Source: Chloroflexota bacterium (lineage in GTDB: Bacteria > Chloroflexota > Limnocylindria > Limnocylindrales > Limnocylindraceae). Taken from it: DNA of 41,828 bases. Under the pieces are notes generated by a model. The model was not told the DNA's origin and ran no database searches. It saw only the letters and a list, made by a program, of their open reading frames with translations. The stretch spans positions 1-41,828 of the forward strand of contig QWQR01000006.1 of NCBI GenBank assembly GCA_003670745.1. The letters are read 5' to 3'. Both the position numbers and the translations under genes were made by a program. Positions 19,524 through 28,212 of this stretch are shown piece after piece (position 1 is the stretch's first letter; every line of letters starts with the position of its first letter).

Positions 19524-19529
19524 ATCCTA
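19524..19529 (-). promoter_or_regulatory. Candidate -10 (TAGGAT) for the pyr operon
   Basis: Minus-strand TAGGAT in the 73-bp galT-pyrR gap, giving a ~50-nt leader that would include the hairpin. Confidence 0.35.
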
Positions 19530-19537
19530 GCAGGGGG

Positions 19538-20500
19538 CTAGGAGAGCGCCTTGCGGAGTTCCGCCGCCGCCTCTTCGGGGGAGATGGGTACCACCGGGAT
19601 CCCCGAGGCGAGCTCTAGACCGCCGATCGGCCGAAGGCGCGGGTGCAACTCCCAGTGCCAGTGGTAGGTCGACTCGACGCGCTCGCGGAGCGGCGCCGTA
19701 TGCAGCAGCAGGTTGTACGGTGGCGCGCCGATCGCCCGTAAGGCGCGCACCGCCGTCTGGATCGTTTCAGCCACGCCGCGCAACGTCGCTCCGTCGGCGT
19801 CGGCGAAGTCCGAGGCGTGAAGGTGCGGCACGATCCATGTCTCAAACGCCGAACGGCTCGCGAACGGCGCGAAGATCGCGGCGTGGGCGTCACGATGCAC
19901 GAGACGTCGTCCGCTCGCCTGCTCCTCTTCGGAGATGCGACAAAAGGCGCAGCCGCCGTTGCGAATGGAGAGGCGCGCCGCACCACCGATCTCTTCGGCA
20001 ACGCGATGGGGCACCTGAGGAAGATCGTACGCCTCGAAGCAGAGGTGATCGCTCATCGCCCCCGCCTGCGCGCCAGCGTTGCGCACGTACTGCACGTAGG
20101 CGGTTGCGCCCAGTTCGCGCGCCGCGCGCAGGTGGTCGCGGATCGCCATAAGGAACGACGCGACGAGCGCCGGCTCCGCGGTGTCGAGCTCGCCGTGCTC
20201 CATGACGGGGGCGATAAGGGTCGACCACGATCCGGCGCGATCCATGTCGCCAATGGTGAGTAGACCGCCATCTGAACCGATCGCCTCGCTCCGCGTTCCC
20301 ACGGAGTGGAACGCCCCCTGGCGTAGCGTGCGCCGCGTCACCTCAGAACCTGCTGCGGCGCAGTTCTCGCAACTCGCGCCGCGGGCGCCAGAGACGCGCT
20401 CCTCGTTAAAGCGCGCGGGGGCAAACTCGCGATCGACGACGGTCGCCGACCACCAGCCAGTGATCTCGTCGCGACGAAGCTCCCAGATTCCGCCGCTCAC
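19538..20500 (-). CDS. Galactose-1-phosphate uridylyltransferase-like (GalT/HIT superfamily) with atypical active site
   Basis: GalT layout: [71 protein letters not shown]. Canonical HPHxQ is replaced by HLCFE. Confidence 0.8.
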   Translation of the reverse strand: MSGGIWELRRDEITGWWSATVVDREFAPARFNEERVSGARGASCENCAAAGSEVTRRTLRQGAFHSVGTRSEAIGSDGGLLTIGDMDRAGSWSTLIAPVMEHGELDTAEPALVASFLMAIRDHLRAARELGATAYVQYVRNAGAQAGAMSDHLCFEAYDLPQVPHRVAEEIGGAARLSIRNGGCAFCRISEEEQASGRRLVHRDAHAAIFAPFASRSAFETWIVPHLHASDFADADGATLRGVAETIQTAVRALRAIGAPPYNLLLHTAPLRERVESTYHWHWELHPRLRPIGGLELASGIPVVPISPEEAAAELRKALS

Positions 20501-21246
20501 GCTCGTGCCGCCATCGGGTTCAGCGTATCGGCGACCGCATACTCGCCACGCGCATCCATCGCCTCGCGCAGGGTCGCCCCAACCGCCGTGGCGTACGAGC
20601 GCGCGATGTGGCGGGCAACCTCATCGAGCGGTGGCGGTGGCGCGCCGACCGCCTCGCGATGCCCTGCGGCCACCGCCGCCCAGTCGCGCTCAAGGGCGAT
20701 CGAGGTTGAGGTCACACCGATGTGACCGCACGGATCGATGAGCTCAAAGGCGCCGAGGTCGCGACCGACGTTCAGGGCGAGGCCGTGCCACGCCACGCCG
20801 CGCTCCACACGTACGCCAACGGCGCCGATCTTTCGGTCGCCGACCCAGCAGCCTGGCGCACCGTCGCGGCGTTCGGCGGTCACGCCGTATGCAGCGCAGG
20901 CGTCGATGAGCGCCCCTTCGAGCGCACGAATGTGCGCGCGCAGCGAAATGTTCGCGAGGCGCATCGCGACGATCGGATAGACGACGAGATGCCCCGGCCC
21001 GTGATAGGTGACCTCGCCGCCGCGCTCGACGCGGCGCAGCGCGATGCCGCGCGCCACGTACTCCGCCTCGCTGAGGTGCAGGTGTTCAAGTGACGCGTTG
21101 CGTCCGAGGGTGACGACAGGGTCATGCTCGAGAGCGAGGAGCGTGTCGATCCCCTCTCCAGCGGCGCGCTCCGCTACGAGGCGCCGCTGCAGGGCGTGCG
21201 CCTCGTCGTAGCCGACCCGGCCGAGTAGGCGAAGGCTCATCTCCAT
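20497..21246 (-). CDS. lipB: Lipoyl(octanoyl) transferase
   Basis: LLALEHDPVVTLGRNA, RVERGGEVTYHGPGHLVVYPI, RDGAPGCWVGDRKIGAVGVRVERGVAWHGLALNV, GVTSTSIAL. True start at 21246 (TAGGCT-N7-ATG) or 21240; upstream part of the track ORF is antisense tRNA. Confidence 0.93.
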   Translation of the reverse strand: MEMSLRLLGRVGYDEAHALQRRLVAERAAGEGIDTLLALEHDPVVTLGRNASLEHLHLSEAEYVARGIALRRVERGGEVTYHGPGHLVVYPIVAMRLANISLRAHIRALEGALIDACAAYGVTAERRDGAPGCWVGDRKIGAVGVRVERGVAWHGLALNVGRDLGAFELIDPCGHIGVTSTSIALERDWAAVAAGHREAVGAPPPPLDEVARHIARSYATAVGATLREAMDARGEYAVADTLNPMAARA

Positions 21247-21311
21247 AGCCTTGAGCCTAGCGCGGGGCGGAGTACCGCGGCTGGGCACCCTGCGGTATCC
21301 TTCACCCTCTC

Positions 21312-21387
21312 GCGGGAGTAGCTCAGTTGGTAGAGCGTCTGCTTCCCAAGCAGAAGGTCGAGAGTTCGAGACTCTTCTCCCGCTCCA
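21312..21387 (+). tRNA. tRNA-Gly (anticodon CCC), 3' CCA encoded
   Basis: Cloverleaf by eye: GCGGGAG/CTCCCGC acceptor, GCTC-AGTTGGTA-GAGC D arm, TCTGC-TTCCCAA-GCAGA anticodon arm, GAGAG-TTCGAGA-CTCTT T arm, T discriminator + CCA. Confidence 0.95.
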
Positions 21388-21440
21388 CTCCCTCGACCCG
21401 TGCATCCGTTTGTGGCCGCACTTCGCCTAGACTCCCCACC

Positions 21441-22625
21441 ATGGCAAAAGACGGAGCGAAACCACTCAAGGGGGCGGCCTTCGACACGCGTGCTGTTCAT
21501 GCCGGCGAGCAGGCCGACCCAACGACGCGCGCGCATAACCTGCCGATCTACCAGACGGCGACCTTCAGCTTCGAGACCGCCGATGAGAAGGAGGCGGCGG
21601 TCGACGCGGCGCTTGCTTGGGAGCCCGGAGCGTTCTTTTACACGCGCACCTCAAACCCCACGACTGCGGCGCTCGAGGAGAAGCTCGCCTCGCTCGAAGG
21701 AGCCGAATCGGCGATCGCCTCTGCCTCGGGGATGGCCGCCGTCTCGGCGTCGCTCCTTGCCCACCTGAAGTCGGGCGACCACATGGTCATCGCAGACGAC
21801 CTGTTCATCATCAGCCAGCTCCTGTTTGCTGAAGACTTCCCGACGCGCGGCATTGAGGTGACGCCGGTGGCGATCACCGACCTCGACGCAGTACGCGCCG
21901 CGATGCGGCCGAACACGCGAGTGATGTACGCCGAGGTGCTCTCAAATCCATGGATGCGGGTGAGCGACCTGCCGGTGCTCGCAGAGATCGCCCACAAGGG
22001 GAAGGCGCTCCTCGTGATCGACAACACCTTCCTCTCCCCCGCTGTGGTGCGTCCGCTCGAGCTCGGTGCCGACCTCGTGCTCCACGCCACGACCAAATGG
22101 CTCTCCGGACACGGCGACGCGATCGGCGGCGTAGTCGCCGGTTCGAAATCGCTGATCGATCCGATCCGTCGCCAGACCGACCTGCTCGGCCAGGCCGCGT
22201 CGCCATTCAACTCGTGGCTGATCGCGCGCGGCGCTCGCACGCTGCCGCTGCGCATCGAACGCGCCGCCGAGAATGCGTCAAAGCTTGCGGCGCTGCTCGA
22301 GGCACATCCGAAGGTTGAGTGGGTGCGCCACCCGAGCCTCGCCTCTCACCCCGATCGCGCCGTTGCCGACAAGGTGCTGCGCGGCTCATGGGGCGGGATG
22401 CTCGCCTTTAAACCACGCGCCGTCGAAGGGGTTGACCCACTCGACGCCATGCGTGCCTTCTCGGATCACCTGCGCATCTTCGGCGTGGGGGTGAGCCTCG
22501 GCGAGGTCGACACGCTCGTCTACCCAATGCCGAAGCGCGGCGGGATCTTCCGCATCAGCGTTGGCATCGAATCGTTCGACGACATCGCAGCAGAGTTCAA
22601 CCAGGCGCTCGAGCACGTGCGCTAA
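21441..22625 (+). CDS. PLP-dependent trans-sulfuration enzyme (Cys/Met metabolism family: methionine gamma-lyase / cystathionine synthase-lyase / O-acetylhomoserine sulfhydrylase-like)
   Basis: FDTRAVHAGEQADPTTRAHNLPIYQTATF, YTRTSNPTTAALEEKLASLEGAE, LLVIDNTFLSPAVVRPLELGADLVLHATTKWLSGHGDAIGGVV (PLP Lys), RISVGIES. Start 21441 after TAGACT-N7. Confidence 0.92.
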   Translation: MAKDGAKPLKGAAFDTRAVHAGEQADPTTRAHNLPIYQTATFSFETADEKEAAVDAALAWEPGAFFYTRTSNPTTAALEEKLASLEGAESAIASASGMAAVSASLLAHLKSGDHMVIADDLFIISQLLFAEDFPTRGIEVTPVAITDLDAVRAAMRPNTRVMYAEVLSNPWMRVSDLPVLAEIAHKGKALLVIDNTFLSPAVVRPLELGADLVLHATTKWLSGHGDAIGGVVAGSKSLIDPIRRQTDLLGQAASPFNSWLIARGARTLPLRIERAAENASKLAALLEAHPKVEWVRHPSLASHPDRAVADKVLRGSWGGMLAFKPRAVEGVDPLDAMRAFSDHLRIFGVGVSLGEVDTLVYPMPKRGGIFRISVGIESFDDIAAEFNQALEHVR

Positions 22626-23170
22626 TGCCACGCGAGCGCGGTGTACTCCTGATCGCCGCCGTCATCGGCAACGCGCTCCTCGGCGTCATCTCGCTCGCCT
22701 TCGGCCTACTCGCCGCCGTCGCCACCTTCGCCGCCGCGATCGATCTCGCCGATCTCACCTGGGTCGGCGTCGGTCGAACGATTGCCGATCAACTCGGCGC
22801 CGATGCCCTCTCCGCCCTCGGGACCTTCGGCATTGACCCGGCAGCACTTGTCGCCGAGGCGGCGGCGCAGGCCGGACTCATCGAGCCAGGGCTGATAGCC
22901 CGCGCCGTACTCGCCGCACTTTTCGTTGGGCTCGCCCTCTTTATTGAGTCAGGAGTTGTCGCACTCGCTGCGGCGCACGCGCTCTGGCGCGCGAATCTGG
23001 CGCGCCCGTCGCGCCTGCTCACGCTCAACGCCGCACGACTCCTTGCGGTTGGACTCTTCGGCCTTGCGATCGCCGGCGCGCCGCAGCCGATCTTCGGTGC
23101 CTGGGTCATCGTTGGTGCGCTAACGCTGCTCGCCCTCGACGCGGGGCGTCGCGCCGCGCGCCGCAGCTAG
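22625..23170 (+). CDS. Hypothetical membrane protein
   Basis: Several hydrophobic segments; TAATG overlap with preceding gene. Confidence 0.6.
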   Translation: MPRERGVLLIAAVIGNALLGVISLAFGLLAAVATFAAAIDLADLTWVGVGRTIADQLGADALSALGTFGIDPAALVAEAAAQAGLIEPGLIARAVLAALFVGLALFIESGVVALAAAHALWRANLARPSRLLTLNAARLLAVGLFGLAIAGAPQPIFGAWVIVGALTLLALDAGRRAARRS

Positions 23171-23186
23171 CCACAGTTAGCCGCGG

Positions 23187-24326
23187 TTAACCGCCGAAGC
23201 CGCGCAGGTCGAGCGCCGCGCGCGCGAGGCGCCCACGCAGCGAATCGATCACCACGTCGAACCCGCCAGGGTACGCATAGGCCGTGCCGCCCCAGGCGGC
23301 CTTGAACTCTGCAATCCCTTGCGTGGAGATCCCCCACATGTCGTAGGTGCGGCTGCCGAGCGCGACCGCGCGCTCAATCGCGTACGCCTTGAGCAGATAC
23401 GGCACGCGGATCGCGTTCCCCTCGTCGGTGGCGCCGCCAAAGATTTCGGTGGTCGTCGTGGCGGTGGTTGCTAAGAGGAGCGCCCCCACGACGCGCCCCT
23501 CGGCCGACTCAGCGATCGCGAACTCGCCGCCGCTTCGCAGTTCACTTGCGCCGGCGCTCGGCGCGGCGTTGAGCGACGCGATGAGATGCGCAAAGGCGGC
23601 GCCGCTCCGCACCTTCACGCCGGTGCGGCCGGCGATCGCCAGCATTACGTCGCGGAAGGCCTCGGCATCGGCGACACCGCCAACGCGCATCGTCGCGCCG
23701 GCCTCGGTCGCCTTACGCGCCGACGCCGCAGAGGTGCGTCGCCAATCGGCGCGCACCGCGTCGATCCCGCGCACAAGATCAATGCGTCGACTGCTGCGTG
23801 GCTGCACCGGACGCGCCGAAAGGAGCGCAACTCCGGCGGCGCGCGCAGCGTCAATCCATGGCGAGCGCAGCGGCCCAGTGGCGCTCTCTGGTGGCGTCAC
23901 CTGATCGTCGCCCTCTACAAGCACGCGCGTCTCACCAGGTTCGATGCGCACGAGCGTCACCCCGTCGGCGCGCAGTGCGCTGAGGCCGCCCAAGAGTGCT
24001 GCGCGCAAGCGCGCAGCAAGCGCCTCGTCGGTGGCGACGACCAGTGGTCCGCGTGGCGCGTAGGCGATCGCGCCGAGCCCAGCGGGGAGTCGGCGAATGA
24101 GAAACTGCGCGCCGGCCCACGAGCCGTTCGGCGCAAGCGCAACGAGGCGCGCCGCGCTCCAGCCGGTGAGTGACTTATTCGCCGCCCATGCGGGGAGCTG
24201 CAGGAATGGGAGTTCGGCGATCGGCGCACCGGCGGCTCCGCCGTGCAGCGCTGCGGCGAGACGCGCCTCCCAGGCGGCAACCTCCTCGCGCTGCACCGTG
24301 ATCTCGCTGCTGCGACTCTGCTCCAT
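23187..24326 (-). CDS. FemAB/FemX-like aminoacyltransferase (GNAT-like, peptidoglycan bridge family)
   Basis: LPFLQLPAWAANKSLTGWSAARL, RKATEAGATMRVGGVADAEAF, GGEFAIAESAEGRVVGALLLATTATTTTEIFGGATDEGNAIRVPYLLKAYAIERAVALGSRTYDMWGI. Confidence 0.82.
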   Translation of the reverse strand: MEQSRSSEITVQREEVAAWEARLAAALHGGAAGAPIAELPFLQLPAWAANKSLTGWSAARLVALAPNGSWAGAQFLIRRLPAGLGAIAYAPRGPLVVATDEALAARLRAALLGGLSALRADGVTLVRIEPGETRVLVEGDDQVTPPESATGPLRSPWIDAARAAGVALLSARPVQPRSSRRIDLVRGIDAVRADWRRTSAASARKATEAGATMRVGGVADAEAFRDVMLAIAGRTGVKVRSGAAFAHLIASLNAAPSAGASELRSGGEFAIAESAEGRVVGALLLATTATTTTEIFGGATDEGNAIRVPYLLKAYAIERAVALGSRTYDMWGISTQGIAEFKAAWGGTAYAYPGGFDVVIDSLRGRLARAALDLRGFGG

Positions 24327-24331
24327 GCGCG

Positions 24332-24355
24332 AAGGGTAGCGGGGCGCGTACCCTT
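24332..24355. promoter_or_regulatory. Symmetric divergent leaderless promoter: inverted repeat AAGGGTA-N10-TACCCTT
   Basis: Both outward strands carry TACCCT exactly 6 nt from ATG (24361 on +, 24326 on -); the whole intergenic space is 34 bp. Confidence 0.6.
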
Positions 24356-24360
24356 GGTGC

Positions 24361-25029
24361 ATGCCTGAGCACCGTGAACTCCCCGCCATCGCCCGTAACC
24401 CCGAGGGGGTCGTCTTCGACCTTGACGGGGTGCTCTGCGATACCGAGCCGCTCTGGCTCGAGGCGCGCGACGAGGTGGCCGACGAGGTCGGCGGCAGGAT
24501 CGTACAAGACGACTACCTCCGCTTTTACGGGGCGAACACGGCGCAGTGGAGCGTGGCGATGGCGGAGATCCTCAACCACCCCGACCCCGCCTGGATCGGC
24601 GAGCGCACGATCGACGCGCTCCTCTCCCGCTATCGCGCTGGTCGCGTTCGACCGATCGTCGCGGGGGTCGCCGCGGTGCGGCGCGCCGCCGCGCGCGGTC
24701 CGATCGCCATTGCTTCGGGGAGTCCGCCACAGGCGATCGCAACGCTCCTCGAGATTCTCGGCCTCAACGACGTGGTCGCCACCTACGTGAGCTGCGACGA
24801 AGTCCCTGCTGGGAAGCCAGCGCCTGATGTGTACCTCGAGGCGTGCCGACGAATCGGCATCACCCCCGCGCGCTCACTGGCGATCGAGGACTCAACGAAC
24901 GGCGCGCGCTCGGCGAAGGCTGCAGGAATGACTGTCGTGCTCGTGCCGATGCCTGGCGCGCACTCGGCGATCGGCGGCGCCGAGGTTGCCGATGCGGTGG
25001 TGGAGAGCCTCGACGAACTGACCTTCTAA
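24361..25029 (+). CDS. HAD superfamily hydrolase, beta-phosphoglucomutase-like
   Basis: GVVFDLDGVLCDTEPLWLEARDEV (DxDGxLxDTE), IAIASGSPPQAI, GKPAPDVYLEACRRIGITPARSLAIEDSTNGARSAKAAGM. Confidence 0.92.
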   Translation: MPEHRELPAIARNPEGVVFDLDGVLCDTEPLWLEARDEVADEVGGRIVQDDYLRFYGANTAQWSVAMAEILNHPDPAWIGERTIDALLSRYRAGRVRPIVAGVAAVRRAAARGPIAIASGSPPQAIATLLEILGLNDVVATYVSCDEVPAGKPAPDVYLEACRRIGITPARSLAIEDSTNGARSAKAAGMTVVLVPMPGAHSAIGGAEVADAVVESLDELTF

Positions 25030-25057
25030 TCGCGCAACCGCGCGCATCGCTGCGCGC

Positions 25058-25312
25058 TCAGTCCTTGGCGAGCCCGACCTTTGCGCCGAGCGCCTCGTTC
25101 GACGGCTCAATGAGATAACTGCCGTCATCGAAGATGATCACAGGGATCGACTTCGCGCCGGTCATCGTCTCGATCATCGCCTTCGCTGCAGCGTCAACGT
25201 CAACATCGACGTAGGTGTAGGCAACACCGTGGGCGTCGAGGTACCCCTTGGAGCGACGGCAGTCGCCGCACCAGTCGGCGCCGTAGAGCGTGATCTTCTT
25301 CTCGTCGGCCAT
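25058..25312 (-). CDS. Glutaredoxin-like / mycoredoxin-type protein
   Basis: ITLYGADWCGDCRRSKGYLDAHGVAYTYVDVDVD with CxxC; SIPVIIFDDGSYLIEPS. Confidence 0.88.
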   Translation of the reverse strand: MADEKKITLYGADWCGDCRRSKGYLDAHGVAYTYVDVDVDAAAKAMIETMTGAKSIPVIIFDDGSYLIEPSNEALGAKVGLAKD

Positions 25313-25456
25313 GGAGCCTCCTTAGATACGGCGCACTGCGTGCGCGGTGCCTGAAGCATAACCCGCGGCATCGCGCCGATCAGCGCAAGCAGGGCACTTA
25401 TGAGCACGAATGAGCCCGTCTACCCCTCGCCCCCCTGAGCGGCTATGCTCCCCCGC

Positions 25457-25933
25457 ATGACTGGACCCGTATATCTGACAGAACAGGGGCGCACCGACCT
25501 TGAGGCGGAGCTGCACGACCTGATCCATAACCAGCGCCCCGCCGTGATCGCGCGCATCAAGGCGGCGAAGGAGCTCGGCGACCTGCGCGAGAACGCCGAC
25601 TATGAGATCGCCCGCAACGAGCAGAGCTTCATTGAGGGGAAGGTCCTTGAGATCGAGGAGAAGCTCCGCAACGCCGAGATCATCAAGCCTCCGCGCTCCA
25701 AGAGCGAGGTGGCGCTCGGCCTCTCCGTTGAGGTGATCGAGGGGCGCCAGAAGACGCCGAAGGTCTACCAGATCGTCGGCTCCACCGAGGCGGACCCGAG
25801 CGGCGATCCACCGAAGATCTCCGACGTGAGCCCGCTCGGCAAGATGCTGCTCGGCAAGAGGGTCGACGAAAAGGTCGAGGTGCTGCGCCCGAACGGCGAC
25901 AAGATCATCTACACGATCGTTCGCATCTTCTAG
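25457..25933 (+). CDS. greA: Transcription elongation factor GreA
   Basis: YLTEQGRTDLEAELHDLIHNQRPAVIARIKAAKELGDLRENADYEIARNEQSFIEGKVLEIEEKL; LLGKRVDEKVEV. Start 25457 after TATGCT-N7. Confidence 0.95.
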   Translation: MTGPVYLTEQGRTDLEAELHDLIHNQRPAVIARIKAAKELGDLRENADYEIARNEQSFIEGKVLEIEEKLRNAEIIKPPRSKSEVALGLSVEVIEGRQKTPKVYQIVGSTEADPSGDPPKISDVSPLGKMLLGKRVDEKVEVLRPNGDKIIYTIVRIF

Positions 25934-25945
25934 CCGCGAGCGGCG

Positions 25946-26764
25946 TTAGTCGCGCAGCGCGTCAGCGTTCGCCGACCAAACCTCACCGCTCTCAAAGCGC
26001 TCGAGCTTCCAGATCGGCACGTCGCGCTTCAGCGCGTCGATCAGCTGCTGGCTCGCCGAATAGGCGGCGGCGCGGTGCGGGGCGGCGACCACCGCAACGA
26101 GGCTCGTAGCACCGAGCGGAACGCTCCCCTCGGCGTGCACCACGCCGATCCCACCAATTGCGCCGTTCGCCGTGGCAAGGATCACGTCGCAGATCGCCGC
26201 GAGTGCCGGCTCAGCGAGCCCCGCCGCCACCTCGTACTCAAGCCCAACGACACGCTCGTTGGCAAAGCGCGCCGCCGTCGCCTCCTCGCCCGGAGCTGGT
26301 GTTCCCGGCGTCGCACGCGTGCGGCCGACGAAGGTCACCACCGCGCCGTCGCCTTCGCTGGCAATGAGTGCAGCGAGTCGTCCTTCGGTGGCAGCGTCGA
26401 GCGGCGCCGTTAGGATGCGCGCGATCCTGCGACCGCCTGCAACGTGGGCGAGCGACGCCGCAAGTTCGTCGGCCCCCAGCGTATCGGCGGCGCCGCCGCT
26501 CGCCGGTGGAAGCAGCGCCACCTCGTCGCCATCGCTCAGCGCAAGTTCGGCGAGCTCCACATCGCGGGCGATCAAGGTGCCGTTATGCGCGACGCGAATA
26601 TGCGGCCGCAGCGCGACCAGTGCGGAGCGATCGGCGAAGAATCGGTCGACGAGTGCGGCAGCGGTTGCGCCGCTCGGTACCTGCATCGCGACGGTCGATC
26701 TCCCCTCGCGGGAGCGGAGGATCGCAAAGAGGCGCACCGTGATCTGCATCGTTTCGTGGGTCAC
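25946..26764 (-). CDS. MoaD-MoaE fusion (molybdopterin synthase small plus large subunit)
   Basis: N-terminal MoaD-like fold ending DGDEVALLPPASGGA; C-terminal MoaE: GAVVTFVGRTR...GLEYEV...GIGVVHAEGSVPLG...VVAAPHRAAAYSASQQLIDALKRDVPIWKLERFESGEVW. Start could be 26749. Confidence 0.9.
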   Translation of the reverse strand: MTHETMQITVRLFAILRSREGRSTVAMQVPSGATAAALVDRFFADRSALVALRPHIRVAHNGTLIARDVELAELALSDGDEVALLPPASGGAADTLGADELAASLAHVAGGRRIARILTAPLDAATEGRLAALIASEGDGAVVTFVGRTRATPGTPAPGEEATAARFANERVVGLEYEVAAGLAEPALAAICDVILATANGAIGGIGVVHAEGSVPLGATSLVAVVAAPHRAAAYSASQQLIDALKRDVPIWKLERFESGEVWSANADALRD

Positions 26765-26767
26765 GCG

Positions 26768-27583
26768 CTAGACGAGGATTCCCGCCCCAAAGAAGAGGCC
26801 AGCGGCAAGGATCGTTCCCGTCGCCACCGCGCCAAGGTCGATGTACAGCAGACCGGTCGCCGACTCCATCGAGCGCGACTTTGCGGTGCGCCAGCCAGCG
26901 TAGGTGAGCAGCGCCGGAAAGATCAGGCCGATCGAGAGGCGCAAGATCGCGAAGAAGTCCCACCCCGATCCAAGGCCGCCGAGCCCCACGAGCTGCCAAA
27001 TCAGAAAGAGCGCCATCTGCACGACGATCCCCGCGCCGAGCGCGCGACTGAGCAGCAGGAGCGGCGCCTCGGGGAGCTTCGGCGTGACGAGGTACCAGTG
27101 CGCAAGGATCATTGCTGCGAATGCGCCGCCGGTGACGGCGGCGAGCACCAGGAGTTGCGCCGCGAGTGCGACGGCGAGCAGCGGCGTAGCCCCCCACCCG
27201 GCAGCGCCGAGCAGCAGTGCGCCAATCCCAACGGCAACGGTGAGCGCGCCGATGCGACGGCCGTCGCCGCCTGCGGCGATGCGCAACGTCCAGATGACCG
27301 AGAGCGAGGCGACGATCACAAGGAGGAGGCGCCGCGCAGCATCGATCTCTGCGGAGGCGACGTTAATCGGGGCGCCAGCCGGAGGGATTGGGAGCGCCCC
27401 ATCGGCGAGCCAGGCGAGAAAGGCCCAGCCGCCCGCGGCGAAGACGGCGAAGCCGCGGAAGCCGCGGGTCGACTCCGAGCGGTAGGTGAGCAACAGGATT
27501 GCGGCGAGCGAACCGACCGCGAGGCTCGCGAGCACCACCCAGTTGATGAACGCGAGGGAGCGGGCGACGATCTCAGCAGGCAT
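26768..27583 (-). CDS. Hypothetical polytopic membrane protein
   Basis: Multiple predicted hydrophobic helices (INWVVLASLAVGSLAAILLLTY..., GALTVAVGIGALLLGAAGW..., ALGAGIVVQMALFLIWQLVGLGGLGSGWDFFAILRLSIGLIFPALLTY). Confidence 0.65.
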   Translation of the reverse strand: MPAEIVARSLAFINWVVLASLAVGSLAAILLLTYRSESTRGFRGFAVFAAGGWAFLAWLADGALPIPPAGAPINVASAEIDAARRLLLVIVASLSVIWTLRIAAGGDGRRIGALTVAVGIGALLLGAAGWGATPLLAVALAAQLLVLAAVTGGAFAAMILAHWYLVTPKLPEAPLLLLSRALGAGIVVQMALFLIWQLVGLGGLGSGWDFFAILRLSIGLIFPALLTYAGWRTAKSRSMESATGLLYIDLGAVATGTILAAGLFFGAGILV

Positions 27584-27693
27584 GGGCTCCGAGCCTACCA
27601 CTCGCCCCGAACGCCCTATCCTGCACAGGTGCCGATCGGCACACTCGCGCTCGCGTGGTGCGCGGGCGACGCGTTGAGAGCTGAGGAGGAGAG

Positions 27694-28164
27694 ATGGCCG
27701 ACGAACCGCGCCGAGTCAAACTCCCCTCGCTCGACGGCTCGCCGAGCGGAGGTGCATCAGAAGAGAGCGCTCCCCCTGAGGCGCTCCGTGCAATCGCGGC
27801 GCTGCTCGGTCGCGCGGCAACGCCGGGTGGGAGCACCCCGAAGCCAGCGCGCGCTACGGCGCGAACGACGCCGCAGCCGAAGCGCCGCACCACTCCGCCG
27901 CGGCCGCGCGCCGGATCGCCGCGCCCCGTGGCGCCGCGCCATCTTGCCCCCGCCACACCAGTAATAGTTCCAGCTGCGGCCACGAATCGATCGGTTGCAA
28001 TCGGCGATCGCGAGGTGTTGATTCAGGGGGCCGGCGTGAGCGTTGGTGAGCCGGCGAGTGACGAGGTCCGACGCGCGCAGAAGCGAATGAGACGCGCGCG
28101 ACGCGCGGTGCGTGAGGCGCTGGAGCGCCTGATCGCTGCGGCCCCTGAGGAGCTCGCCGGCTAG
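27694..28164 (+). CDS. Hypothetical protein, Pro/Arg-rich linker and charged C-terminus
   Basis: SD GAGGAGAG before ATG; low-complexity centre KPARATARTTPQPKRRTTPPRPRAGSPRP, coiled-coil-like RRAQKRMRRARRAVREALERLI. Confidence 0.5.
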   Translation: MADEPRRVKLPSLDGSPSGGASEESAPPEALRAIAALLGRAATPGGSTPKPARATARTTPQPKRRTTPPRPRAGSPRPVAPRHLAPATPVIVPAAATNRSVAIGDREVLIQGAGVSVGEPASDEVRRAQKRMRRARRAVREALERLIAAAPEELAG

Positions 28165-28212
28165 AAGTTCCCCTGCGACCGTGCGCGAGGCGAGGGCTGC
28201 TGCGCGCGAGAG

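Noticed and set aside
21247-21405. N-terminal extension of the lipB ORF (MHGSREWSGRRVSNSRPSAWEADALPTELLPRE...)
   Set aside because: It is the antisense translation of tRNA-Gly, a common annotation artefact; true lipB start is near 21246.
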